7,867 nucleotides of DNA from Campylobacterota bacterium. GTDB taxonomy: Bacteria; Campylobacterota; Campylobacteria; Campylobacterales; Sulfurovaceae. A program made the position numbers and the translations under genes. Under the pieces are notes generated by a model, which had not been told where the DNA came from, made no database searches, and saw only the letters and a program-made list of their open reading frames with translations. The stretch covers positions 1 through 7,867 of the forward strand of contig WFMX01000134.1 in the NCBI GenBank assembly GCA_015488875.1, in the 5' to 3' direction. Shown in pieces: positions 1-7,284 of the stretch. Every line of letters begins with the position of its first letter. The first letter of the stretch is position 1.

Positions 1-15
1 ACTGATAATTCTGCA

Positions 16-1128
16 TTATGCTTGCAGTGCATTTACATAGATCTCTTCTAGTCTTTGTGCTACTGTTTTGGGATTGTGACATCTCTCTATCCTCTGTAGT
101 GATTTGATACCCTTTTCTTTGATAGTCTCTCTACGGGGCAATATATCATCTTTGATGATACGATAAAGCTCTTTTTGGATTGTATTACTTAAAATCACTC
201 TCTCATCCTCACTTTTGCATATGCTGTTTCCATTCACATCCTTGGGAATATTTATGATCCAGCCACACACATCATCATTGATCTCTGGTAGTGCTCGTAT
301 ATCTGTAGATATGACAGGAGTCCCTGAAGCTTGTGCCTCTAGTACAGAGTATCCATAGGTATCGGCGATAGTTGGAAGCAATACAAGATCTACATCTTTC
401 ATTAGTTTGAGTACTTCCTTGTATGGAATATATCCCAATAGCTCTATCGACTTACTATTTTGTGAGATCTCCTTTTTTAAATTTTCGATATCTTCTAAAC
501 TCTTTTTTGTAATGTTGTCAAGTTGAAATATAGAGACTATACTTAATTTTACGCGATACCCTTCATTGTGTAGTTGAGTAATGACTCTGACAGACTCTAG
601 TCCACCTTTACTAAAAATATCATTTCCAACAAGTAAAAAATGGACTATGCTATTATCTAATACCTTTTCTGAGTAGCTCTCTATGAGGAGTTTCTGGGGA
701 GGATGTATAATGGTCATTTTTGCCGATATTTTATTGTAATACTGAGGATAATGTAGTTTTAGGTATCTCTCTTGTATGGCGTATGTAGATTTTGAAAATG
801 CTATGATTTGCTTGCAACTAGTTGATGCTATCCTACTCATCAGATAGTCATTGATAAAGGTTCTATGATTATGGTTTCTTGGTAGCGTTGTTTCAAATGT
901 CGAAACCCAAGGCCTACTAGAGAAACTTACTCCATTGAATAGATGTATCACATCAACACGGTTGATGTTTGCATCATAAAAACTATGTAAAGCCCTATAG
1001 TCCACATGCTTAAAGAGTTTGTACACAATATGTGCATAGAGTTTAAATATATCAACTATCTTGCAAATTTTTACAGTATCGTAGGGTAGATCAATTATAT
1101 TTCTTATGATTGGATAGTGCTTATGCAA
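16..1128 (-). CDS. GT4-family glycosyltransferase
   Basis: Probable GT-B fold glycosyltransferase of family GT4, which would transfer a sugar from an activated donor to a surface glycan or another acceptor at the cytoplasmic face of the membrane; donor and acceptor cannot be read from the sequence. The C-terminal half carries the hallmarks: LLVGNDIFSKGG at residues 165-176, where the donor domain begins, and the nucleotide-sugar site LLPTIADTYGYSVLEAQASG around 250-269, with D256 and E264 in the E-x7-E arrangement (Asp for the first Glu), followed by TPVISTD. The N-terminal acceptor half is poorly conserved, as is usual. The only NTG start in the frame is TTG at 1128, two bases after an AGGAG. 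An in-frame extension to 1152 would add IKKTRVGV and complete a typical first beta strand, but it begins with ATC. Family confident, start uncertain. It is more AT-rich than hemC and is likely an addition to the conserved block. Confidence 0.85.
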   Translation of the reverse strand: MHKHYPIIRNIIDLPYDTVKICKIVDIFKLYAHIVYKLFKHVDYRALHSFYDANINRVDVIHLFNGVSFSSRPWVSTFETTLPRNHNHRTFINDYLMSRIASTSCKQIIAFSKSTYAIQERYLKLHYPQYYNKISAKMTIIHPPQKLLIESYSEKVLDNSIVHFLLVGNDIFSKGGLESVRVITQLHNEGYRVKLSIVSIFQLDNITKKSLEDIENLKKEISQNSKSIELLGYIPYKEVLKLMKDVDLVLLPTIADTYGYSVLEAQASGTPVISTDIRALPEINDDVCGWIINIPKDVNGNSICKSEDERVILSNTIQKELYRIIKDDILPRRETIKEKGIKSLQRIERCHNPKTVAQRLEEIYVNALQA

Positions 1129-1157
1129 GACTCCTACTCTTGTCTTTTTGATCTTTG

Positions 1158-1168
1158 CTCCTCACCTC
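1158..1168 (-). promoter_or_regulatory. Strong Shine-Dalgarno upstream of the glycosyltransferase
   Basis: The minus strand reads GAGGTGAGGAG, the best ribosome-binding sequence in the hemC-glycosyltransferase gap. It ends 5 bases before an in-frame ATC codon at 1152-1150 and 29 bases before the TTG at 1128. The spacing fits initiation at the ATC position, not at the TTG. An in-frame TGA at 1164-1162 rules out any start further upstream. Confidence 0.55.
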
Positions 1169-1190
1169 TATTTGATATCACTCATCTTAT

Positions 1191-2144
1191 CTACAGCCTC
1201 TCTGGCATCTCATCCTTAAATGCTATCTCTTCAGCTTTTGATAATATCTCCAATGCACCATCTAAGATCATGTCATGGGCTAGTTCTGCTCCTAGCATTT
1301 GGCAAAAGTCTAGCTTGCCATTGACCTCTTTCTCCATGATATTTTTGCCATTGGGGTAGCCTAACATCGCTTTGATGGTGATATCTTCGCCATCTATGAG
1401 TGCATTGACTGCTACGGGTGCTGAACACCCTGCACCTATCTTTGAGACAAAATCTCTCTCTAGTTTGCTACAGATATAGCTAGGTTGGTCATTGAGGCTT
1501 TTGGCTATCTCTTTGATCATCTCATTGCCACTTACTATCTCTATGCCTAGTGCAGCTTGACCCATAGGCGGTATCATAAATGATAACTTTTCTACGAATG
1601 GTATGTCTTTGAGTAGGTCAAGTCTCTCTAGACCGATATATGCCAATACTATAGCATCATATTGACCTTCAGATAGTTTCCTGAGTCTTGTATTTACATT
1701 ACCTCTGAGATCTCTGACTGTGAGGTCTGGTCGCTTCTGGAGTAGTTGCATCCTTCTCCTGAGACTTGTAGTGCCTACTACGGCACCTTGGGGTAGCTCA
1801 TCTAGATTTTTGTATTTGTGAGATAGAAGTACATCGCTCTGATCTTCTCTCTTTGTGATGGCGATTAACTCTAATCCGTCAGGTATATATGTCGGTACAT
1901 CTTTGAGTGAGTGGACGGCTATATCTGCATTGCCTGCTAGCATCTCATCCTCTAGCTCCTTTGTGAAGTGACCTTTGCCACCTACGAGTGCTAGTGGCTT
2001 ATCTAGTATCTTGTCGCCACGACTTGTGATCTCGTTGAGAGATACAGTGATCTCTGGAAAACTCTTCTCTATCCTATCTTTAATATGATATGCTTGCCAT
2101 AGAGCAAGATTGCTTGCTCTAGTTGCTATAGTTATATTTGTCAC
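1191..2144 (-). CDS. hemC: Hydroxymethylbilane synthase (porphobilinogen deaminase)
   Basis: Cytoplasmic enzyme that polymerises four porphobilinogen molecules into hydroxymethylbilane, the linear tetrapyrrole precursor of heme and sirohaem. At 317 residues it has the family's usual length. Visible motifs: ATRASNLALWQA at 7-18, GKGHFTKELE at 57-66, HSLKDVP at 78-84 with the catalytic aspartate equivalent at D82, TTSLRRR at 125-131, RDLRGNVNTRL at 144-154, and IGAGCSAPVA at 236-245, where C240 is the attachment cysteine for the dipyrromethane cofactor. The usual LAxAGL segment reads LAYIGL. The start is GTG at 2144, nine bases after the TAG of the oxidoreductase gene, with a weak AGTAGG-type ribosome site overlapping that stop. 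It stands last in the conserved block, so expression probably depends on readthrough from upstream genes. Confidence 0.97.
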   Translation of the reverse strand: MTNITIATRASNLALWQAYHIKDRIEKSFPEITVSLNEITSRGDKILDKPLALVGGKGHFTKELEDEMLAGNADIAVHSLKDVPTYIPDGLELIAITKREDQSDVLLSHKYKNLDELPQGAVVGTTSLRRRMQLLQKRPDLTVRDLRGNVNTRLRKLSEGQYDAIVLAYIGLERLDLLKDIPFVEKLSFMIPPMGQAALGIEIVSGNEMIKEIAKSLNDQPSYICSKLERDFVSKIGAGCSAPVAVNALIDGEDITIKAMLGYPNGKNIMEKEVNGKLDFCQMLGAELAHDMILDGALEILSKAEEIAFKDEMPERL

Positions 2145-2153
2145 TAATTTTGC

Positions 2154-2981
2154 CTACTTTATAAGAAGTTTGTATCTATCTCTCATCTTGTCCCATTTGC
2201 CATCTACAAATACCGTAGGAGTGCCTGAAACCATCAGCCTTGAAGCAGCCTTTTCATCCTTTTTGATGACATCAAATACTTTTGGAGCATTGATCTGCCC
2301 TATGGTCACAGGAAAACCTGTATGATCTTTGACTGCTTTTATGATTTTCTCTACATTTGTTTCTCTCGGATCTATCTTTAATGAATAGATCTTCTCTACT
2401 ATATCGTTGCGACCAAGCTCTTGTGCTACATGCATGATGCGAACCAACACTTGTGATACGGGATGTAGCTGTATCAGTGGAAAGTGATAATAGTAGAGTG
2501 CTATAGTATCTGGATGTTCTTTGGCTGCTTTCATGATCTTGGGAACCATGTCTATGCAGAATGGACATTGTGGATCTGAAAATACTAAAATCTTATGTTT
2601 TGCATTTTTATTTCCGAATAATAAGTGTGCATCATCGTACAGAGATTCAGGAACAGTAGGTCTCAACTCTTTGGCATAGTTGATATTTTTTTTTCTGTTC
2701 ATCAATACTGGTGTTGCTAAGTCACCATTGATAAATATAATCTGCGGTGCAGAGAGTTTTTTGCCTTGATACTCTAAATTCATCACAGTCAGATAGGCTT
2801 CCCATCCTTCCATATCCTTGATCTTGACAACCTCCAACACATCTAAACTCTCTACTTTTATGGATGGTTTCGAGATTATATACCTCTTTGCAAAACTTAT
2901 AAGCTCATCATTACTTACTTTGGCTTGAACTGTTGTCGTGATCAACGCAGTGATCATCAATAACTTCGACATCAATGACAT
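2154..2981 (-). CDS. Exported thioredoxin-fold thiol-disulfide oxidoreductase (DsbA/DsbC/DsbG-like)
   Basis: Predicted periplasmic enzyme that forms or isomerises disulfide bonds in exported proteins. From the chosen ATG at 2981 it has 275 residues: a signal peptide at 1-20 (MSLMSKLL, a hydrophobic core, then VQA before the mature Lys), an N-terminal domain of about 110 residues, and a thioredoxin domain with SDPQCPFC ending at 142 (redox pair C139 and C142) and the cis-proline loop GTPTVFVDG at 253-261. The two-domain layout resembles DsbC/DsbG and H. pylori HP0231-type proteins. CPFC alone does not settle oxidase versus isomerase. Three consecutive ATGs lie at 2987, 2984 and 2981; AAGGAG ends at 2988, so the third has the best spacing (6 bases). 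ATG 2972 and an upstream ATG at 3059 are less likely. The 5' end overlaps fxsA by 71 bases. CTAG is absent, unlike in the core genes. Confidence 0.9.
   Translation of the reverse strand: MSLMSKLLMITALITTTVQAKVSNDELISFAKRYIISKPSIKVESLDVLEVVKIKDMEGWEAYLTVMNLEYQGKKLSAPQIIFINGDLATPVLMNRKKNINYAKELRPTVPESLYDDAHLLFGNKNAKHKILVFSDPQCPFCIDMVPKIMKAAKEHPDTIALYYYHFPLIQLHPVSQVLVRIMHVAQELGRNDIVEKIYSLKIDPRETNVEKIIKAVKDHTGFPVTIGQINAPKVFDVIKKDEKAASRLMVSGTPTVFVDGKWDKMRDRYKLLIK
2686..2694 (-). repeat. A9 homopolymer inside the oxidoreductase gene
   Basis: Nine consecutive A on the coding strand form codons for Lys-Lys-Asn around residues 97-99 of the oxidoreductase, between its N-terminal domain and the CPFC active site. 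Loss of one A leads to a TGA after about nine codons; gain of one A leads to a TGA after about fifteen. Either change would remove the whole thioredoxin domain. Only the tract and the frame outcomes are seen; slippage is inference. Confidence 0.9.
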
Positions 2982-3345
2982 CATCATCTCCTTTTTGGTT
3001 AAAATTTGGTTTTTCGGGTGTAATTGTAGCGATAAATTGTAAATAGAGTGTGTATCCAAGTGCTAATACACCAAAACTATCACTTAATATACCAGGAATT
3101 ATCAACAAAACAGAACCCAACACATATGACATGCTCGCATTTTGAAAATTTTGTAGATCTAGCTTGCCTCTAGATACGGCATTGAGGTTTCCCATGATGG
3201 CATAGCTAGAGTTCTTCAGTAGTGTAGTACCTAACATGATGGTGCCGATGATCCATACAACACTCCATAATGCACCTATAGACTCTACGACTTTAAGTGA
3301 TAGTATCAGCTCTGCAAGCAGAAATGGAACTATGAGAAATATCAT
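2911..3345 (-). CDS. fxsA: FxsA-family membrane protein
   Basis: Small inner-membrane protein of the FxsA family, named for E. coli FxsA (suppressor of F exclusion of phage T7); its biochemical role is unknown. The 144 residues show hydrophobic segments at about 1-19, 24-43 and 72-107, with the family's signature SVLLIIPGILSDSFGVLAL at 78-96 and an IGTIMLG segment in the second helix. The C-terminal tail, from about 119, is acidic (GDDDVIDVEVIDD) and then polar, probably cytoplasmic. ATG 3345 overlaps the proS stop in an ATGA arrangement, with AAAGAG six bases upstream inside the last proS codons. The last 23 codons plus the stop overlap the signal-peptide region of the next gene in another frame. 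The DVIDVEVID motif seems usual for the family, so the tail is probably not read by accident. Family call fairly sure, function not. Confidence 0.85.
   Translation of the reverse strand: MIFLIVPFLLAELILSLKVVESIGALWSVVWIIGTIMLGTTLLKNSSYAIMGNLNAVSRGKLDLQNFQNASMSYVLGSVLLIIPGILSDSFGVLALGYTLYLQFIATITPEKPNFNQKGDDDVIDVEVIDDHCVDHDNSSSQSK
2988..2993 (-). promoter_or_regulatory. Ribosome-binding site of the oxidoreductase gene inside fxsA
   Basis: AAGGAG on the minus strand is followed directly by ATGATGATG. It lies inside fxsA codons for Lys-Gly-Asp (near residues 118-120), so ribosomes translating fxsA pass over it. With normal spacing of 5-9 bases it selects the third ATG at 2981; the first ATG has no spacer. 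Confidence 0.7.
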
Positions 3346-5045
3346 AATATCTCTTTCAATTTTGTCAATATATCATCAGTAGATATCACCATCTTTTCTA
3401 ATCCATCTCTTTTTACTATCTCCACATTGCCATCAGACAAGTTCTTGCCTATTACAAGAGCCAAGGGTGTACCTATGAGTTCAAAATTTTTCATTTTGAA
3501 GCCAAATCGCTCTTTTGTGTCATCTAGTAGTACTTCTATACCATCATCGCTAAGTTTGGTATATATCTCTTCCCCTAGTGCTACTTGCTCTTCATTTTTG
3601 ATATTGGATATGATGATAGTCAATGCAAATGGTGTAGACTCTTTCGTCCATATACACCCTCTATCATCATGATGCTGCTCTATGATCGCCGCCAATAGAC
3701 GACTAACACCTATGCCATATGTACCCATCTCATATGGCTTTGATTTGCCATTCTCATCCAAAAATGTAGCAGCTAAAGGCTCGGAGTATTGTGTACCTAG
3801 CTGAAATATATGACCCACCTCTATGCCCTTGGTATGTCGTAGTGGAGCTTGGCAGTGAGGACAGGAGTCACCCTCCATGACAGATACTAGATCCTTATAG
3901 TTTGCTTCATATCCTTTGAGATCTATGCCTACTAGATGATAGTCTAGCTCATTGGCACCGCATATCAAATGGGTAGCATCTCTAAGCTCATTATCAAACA
4001 CTACCTCTACACCATCAGGTACTATAGTGGGACTCATATAACCTGCTACAAGTCCCACTTCACTTAGCTCCTCCACAGATAGATCTGCCAATTCATTGGC
4101 GTTGATGGCATTGCAAGCTTTTATCTCTTGCAGTTCATCAGAACCTCTAAGTGCATAGAGTACAATTCTGCTCTCTCCACCATCAAATAGTGCCTTTTTG
4201 GCTACGGTTTTTATGAGATAGTATGGGTCTACTCGAAAAAATTGGCTAAGTGCTTCTATGGTGGTAGTATCTGGAGTATGAAACTTAGCATATAGTGCTT
4301 CAGGTGGCTCCACATCACATACTTTGGCTTCTCTAGTGGCTGCCTCTACATTGGCACTATATCTACACTCGTCACATACTACTATGGTGTCCTCTCCACT
4401 ATCTGCCAATACCATAAACTCTTTGCTACCGCTACCACCGATAGCACCACTATCTGCCTCTACTACGCGAAACTCTAGACCTAACCTCTCAAATATTCGC
4501 CTGTAAGTCAGCTCCATATTGGCAAACTCTCGTTTCATATCCTCTGTGGACGAGTGGAAGCTATATCCATCTTTCATCAAAAACTCTCGTCCTCGCATCA
4601 AGCCAAATCTAGGTCTGATCTCGTCACGAAATTTTAGATTGATCTGATATAGATTGAGTGGTAGTGCTTTGTAGCTCTTGACGCTCTGTTTCACTAAGTT
4701 GACCATCATCTCTTCATGTGTAGGACCCAATACGAAGTCATTATTTTTGCGATCCTTAAATCTCAAAAGTTCTTTGCCGTACTTCTCTAGTCTACCACTC
4801 TCTTGCCAGTAGCTAGCAGGTGTCACAAATCCTAAACTTACTTCTTGGCATCCCGCCTTGTCTAGCTCCTCTTTGACTATAGCCCTGACTTTGTCTAGTA
4901 CTATTTTGCCTAGTGGTAGAAAATTGTAAAGCCCACTCCCTACGCCTTGGATAAATCCACCTCTCAAAAGATAGATATGACTAGCCAAGGATGCATCGTT
5001 TGGAGTCTCTTTTGTGGTAGGTATCAGCAGTTGTGTAACTCTCAT
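3342..5045 (-). CDS. proS: Prolyl-tRNA synthetase, bacterial type with editing domain
   Basis: Class II aminoacyl-tRNA synthetase that charges tRNA-Pro with proline in the cytoplasm. The 567 residues match the bacterial (ProS type 1) length. Class II motif 1 lies around GSGLYNFLPLG (36-46), motif 2 is FRDEIRPRFGLMRGREF (139-155), preceded by GPTHEE (107-112), and motif 3 is GIGVSRLLAAIIEQ (444-457). The insertion between motifs 2 and 3 (about 225-400) is the editing domain that clears mischarged alanyl-tRNA; K279 in LIKT and H370 match the positions studied in the E. coli enzyme. CxxC pairs at 224/227 and 395/398 could bind metal, which is inference. The C-terminal anticodon-binding domain begins near 474 (ALTIIISN). 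ATG 5045 overlaps the hemA stop in ATGA, with AAAGGA upstream in the hemA tail. An ordinary core gene, complete. Confidence 0.98.
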   Translation of the reverse strand: MRVTQLLIPTTKETPNDASLASHIYLLRGGFIQGVGSGLYNFLPLGKIVLDKVRAIVKEELDKAGCQEVSLGFVTPASYWQESGRLEKYGKELLRFKDRKNNDFVLGPTHEEMMVNLVKQSVKSYKALPLNLYQINLKFRDEIRPRFGLMRGREFLMKDGYSFHSSTEDMKREFANMELTYRRIFERLGLEFRVVEADSGAIGGSGSKEFMVLADSGEDTIVVCDECRYSANVEAATREAKVCDVEPPEALYAKFHTPDTTTIEALSQFFRVDPYYLIKTVAKKALFDGGESRIVLYALRGSDELQEIKACNAINANELADLSVEELSEVGLVAGYMSPTIVPDGVEVVFDNELRDATHLICGANELDYHLVGIDLKGYEANYKDLVSVMEGDSCPHCQAPLRHTKGIEVGHIFQLGTQYSEPLAATFLDENGKSKPYEMGTYGIGVSRLLAAIIEQHHDDRGCIWTKESTPFALTIIISNIKNEEQVALGEEIYTKLSDDGIEVLLDDTKERFGFKMKNFELIGTPLALVIGKNLSDGNVEIVKRDGLEKMVISTDDILTKLKEIL

Positions 5046-6346
5046 GATCTATATCCTTTATGGTGATCTTTTTTGTACTTTTTGTAGTTGATATTTTCAG
5101 TATCTATATCAAATATATTTTTGAGTGACTCTACGCCACCTGCACCCTCTTTCTCTCGTGAGCTTTGACGCATTTTGACTGTAGGTTTGTGTAGATATCT
5201 GTTGAACATCTGTAGGGCTAATTTCTTGATATTGGCTTCATACTCTTGTGGCACAAAGCCCTTTTTGATGGCTCTTTGCATCTCTATCTCTATCACCTCA
5301 TCTACTTGTAGACGCATATCTCTGATGACAGGTTCTACGGACAATGCTCTGAGCCATTGAAAGAAATCATCTCGATATCTATCTACAATCTCACTAGCTT
5401 TTAGAGCCTGTTCTTGACGAAGAGCATGGTTGCTAGCAGAGATATCTTTGAGGTCATCTATACGAAATATCCGTAGCCTGTCTATCTCCATATCTTCTAT
5501 GTCTCTTGGTATAGCCATGTCAAACCATAGTCGCTTGATATCGTGATCCTCTACCATCTCTTTGGTGATGACTGTATCGGGAGATGATGTAGCAGAGAAG
5601 AGAAGTCTGTATCGGTTGATATATTTAGATAGATTTTTTACCACATCTACCTTGACATTCTCTCCTAGCTCTTCAGCTAGCTTCTCTATCTTTTCTAGAT
5701 CTCTACCTATGAGTACTACATCACATCCTGCCCTTAATAGATGTTTTGCAGCCAGTTTACCCATATCTCCTGCACCTACCACTACGCCTGTCATACCTGC
5801 TAGATTGTCACTCATTATATCTGCTGCTTGTGCTACGGCTACAGATGCTATAGAGATGGGGTTTTGTGATATGTTGGTGACATTTCGCACCTCTGCTGCA
5901 CACTTGACTGCATATGATATGATACGGTTGAGTTTTCTACCAGCAGAGCCATTTTCATGTGAAAATCTAAATGCCTCTTTGACTTGCCCCGTGATCTGTG
6001 ACTCACCTATGACGAGAGAATCGAGTGATGATACCACAGAAAAAAGGTGTCTTATGGCATCCTCATCATCTACCTTGTATGCTATAGACTCTAGCTCATA
6101 GAAATTGATGCCACTACTCTTTGAGAAGAGACCCAATATGGCATGGTATGTAGCGAAGTTGTCTCTAGTGGCAGCCACTATCTCTATGCGGTTGCAAGTA
6201 GAGACTATAAATACTTCATGGATAAAGTCAAAACTCACCAACCTGTCGAGCATTTTCTTCTTGTCTGCGTCATCTCGAAATGCCAACTTTTCTCTACTTG
6301 ATAGTTCACACTTCTTGTAATTGAAACTTACTACCTGATAGTACAT
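5042..6346 (-). CDS. hemA: Glutamyl-tRNA reductase
   Basis: First committed enzyme of the C5 tetrapyrrole pathway: it reduces glutamyl-tRNA-Glu with NADPH to glutamate-1-semialdehyde in the cytoplasm. At 434 residues it has normal length. The N-terminal catalytic domain has STCNRIEIV at 49-57 with the thioester cysteine C51, and SLDSLVIGESQITGQVKEAF at 107-126. The NADPH domain has VVVGAGDMGKLAA at 188-200. The C-terminal part (about 310-434) matches the helical dimerisation region and ends in a Lys/His-rich tail, YKKYKKDHHKGYRS. ATG 6346 shares one base with the TAA of the upstream synthase (TAATG) and has AGGAG six bases before it, inside the last synthase codons, which suggests translational coupling. 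The neighbour hemC works later in the same pathway. HemA is often controlled by heme-dependent proteolysis elsewhere; nothing here shows that directly. Confidence 0.98.
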   Translation of the reverse strand: MYYQVVSFNYKKCELSSREKLAFRDDADKKKMLDRLVSFDFIHEVFIVSTCNRIEIVAATRDNFATYHAILGLFSKSSGINFYELESIAYKVDDEDAIRHLFSVVSSLDSLVIGESQITGQVKEAFRFSHENGSAGRKLNRIISYAVKCAAEVRNVTNISQNPISIASVAVAQAADIMSDNLAGMTGVVVGAGDMGKLAAKHLLRAGCDVVLIGRDLEKIEKLAEELGENVKVDVVKNLSKYINRYRLLFSATSSPDTVITKEMVEDHDIKRLWFDMAIPRDIEDMEIDRLRIFRIDDLKDISASNHALRQEQALKASEIVDRYRDDFFQWLRALSVEPVIRDMRLQVDEVIEIEMQRAIKKGFVPQEYEANIKKLALQMFNRYLHKPTVKMRQSSREKEGAGGVESLKNIFDIDTENINYKKYKKDHHKGYRS

Positions 6347-7242
6347 TAAAAGCTCCTATCTATCATATCTTTGGCTATACCACTTAGGGCGGGTTCTCCA
6401 GCTTCTTGCATCAGCTCTATGGCTTCATCTATCAATTGTTTCGCTTCACCATAGCTCTGCTCTACGATATGATATTTGTGCATCTGCGACTTTATCCACT
6501 CTTGATCTTTAGTGGACAATCTTTTGGCATGTAGTGATACTAGCCTGCTCCTATCATCTGCTGAGAGTTTCTCATATAGATAGATATATGGTAGCGTAGT
6601 TTTGCCCTCCACAAAATCATGAAGAGCTGGTTTGCCTAGAGTTTTACTGTCTGATGTGATATCTAGCAAATCATCTATCATTTGAAATGCCAAACCTAGA
6701 TTGCGTCCATATATACGATATGGCTCTACTCTCTTGCCTGCTAGTATAGCCGCTGCTTCACTGCTAGCTTCTATGAGTGAAGCTGTCTTTTGGTATATCA
6801 TCTTCATATATAGAGATTTGTCTATGTTGAAACTCTCAGATAGTGTGACATCATTTAGCTCACCTAAACTCAGCTGCGTTACTGCATTGGAGATGACTTT
6901 GGATACATTCTTGTCTATATCGTTGAGTTCATAGAAGCCCTTTGAATAGAGTATATCGCCTAGCATGATAGCTGTTTTATTGCCATATAGTGCATTTATG
7001 GATGGCTGATTGCGTCTCGTATAGGCATCATCTATCACATCATCATGTAGTAGACTAGCTGCATGTATCATCTCTACTGTAGCCGCTGTCTTTGTGACCC
7101 TCAGGCTATTGCCTGCTATCTTCAATATCAGCTTTGCACGAAGTCGCTTGCCATGTGGAAGCTTACGATATAGCCTCACCACATCTCTATCATCTAGCTC
7201 TATTATATACTGCTCTATCTTTCTCTCTACTGCACTTAACAA
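6346..7242 (-). CDS. Long-chain polyprenyl diphosphate synthase
   Basis: Trans-isoprenyl diphosphate synthase that adds isopentenyl diphosphate units to an allylic primer, most likely making the side chain of menaquinone in the cytoplasm. The 298 residues contain HGKRLRAKL at 30-38 (substrate-binding GKRLR; the usual following Pro is Ala), the first aspartate-rich motif LLHDDVIDDAYTRR at 64-77 (D67, D68, D71, R76, R77) and the second FQMIDDLLDI at 186-195. The residues just before the first motif are small (A61, A62, S63), not aromatic, which points to a long product (about C30-C40) over geranyl or farnesyl diphosphate. Campylobacterota use menaquinone-6, so hexaprenyl is a reasonable guess; ispA and ispB labels both occur for relatives. 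The start is TTG at 7242 with AGGA six bases upstream; I see no better in-frame start. It overlaps hemA by one base. Confidence 0.93.
   Translation of the reverse strand: MLSAVERKIEQYIIELDDRDVVRLYRKLPHGKRLRAKLILKIAGNSLRVTKTAATVEMIHAASLLHDDVIDDAYTRRNQPSINALYGNKTAIMLGDILYSKGFYELNDIDKNVSKVISNAVTQLSLGELNDVTLSESFNIDKSLYMKMIYQKTASLIEASSEAAAILAGKRVEPYRIYGRNLGLAFQMIDDLLDITSDSKTLGKPALHDFVEGKTTLPYIYLYEKLSADDRSRLVSLHAKRLSTKDQEWIKSQMHKYHIVEQSYGEAKQLIDEAIELMQEAGEPALSGIAKDMIDRSF
6353..6357 (-). promoter_or_regulatory. hemA: Ribosome-binding site of hemA
   Basis: AGGAG on the minus strand lies inside the last codons of the polyprenyl synthase gene (Arg-Ser) and stands six bases before ATG 6346. It confirms the hemA start and the coupled TAATG junction. 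Confidence 0.8.
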
Positions 7243-7284
7243 ATCAAATCCTAATATAATCTATCTTGCTCTATCTTATCAACT

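Noticed and set aside
2272..2568. Minus-strand open frame of 98 codons inside the oxidoreductase gene
   Set aside because: It overlaps the thioredoxin domain in another frame, has a Ser/Arg/His-rich shadow-like composition and no ribosome site evidence or family motif.
3006..3045. Possible internal promoter (TACAAT and TTTACA) before the oxidoreductase gene
   Set aside because: The two hexamers are only about nine bases apart, and they lie within coding sequence of fxsA.
2982..3059. Longer oxidoreductase start at ATG 3059
   Set aside because: The added residues would precede a clear signal peptide, lie wholly within fxsA, and have no good ribosome site; the AAGGAG at 2988-2993 favours ATG 2981.
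5562..6101. Plus-strand open frame of 179 codons opposite hemA
   Set aside because: It is antisense to the hemA catalytic and NADPH domains, has Ser/Thr-rich shadow composition and no recognisable domain.
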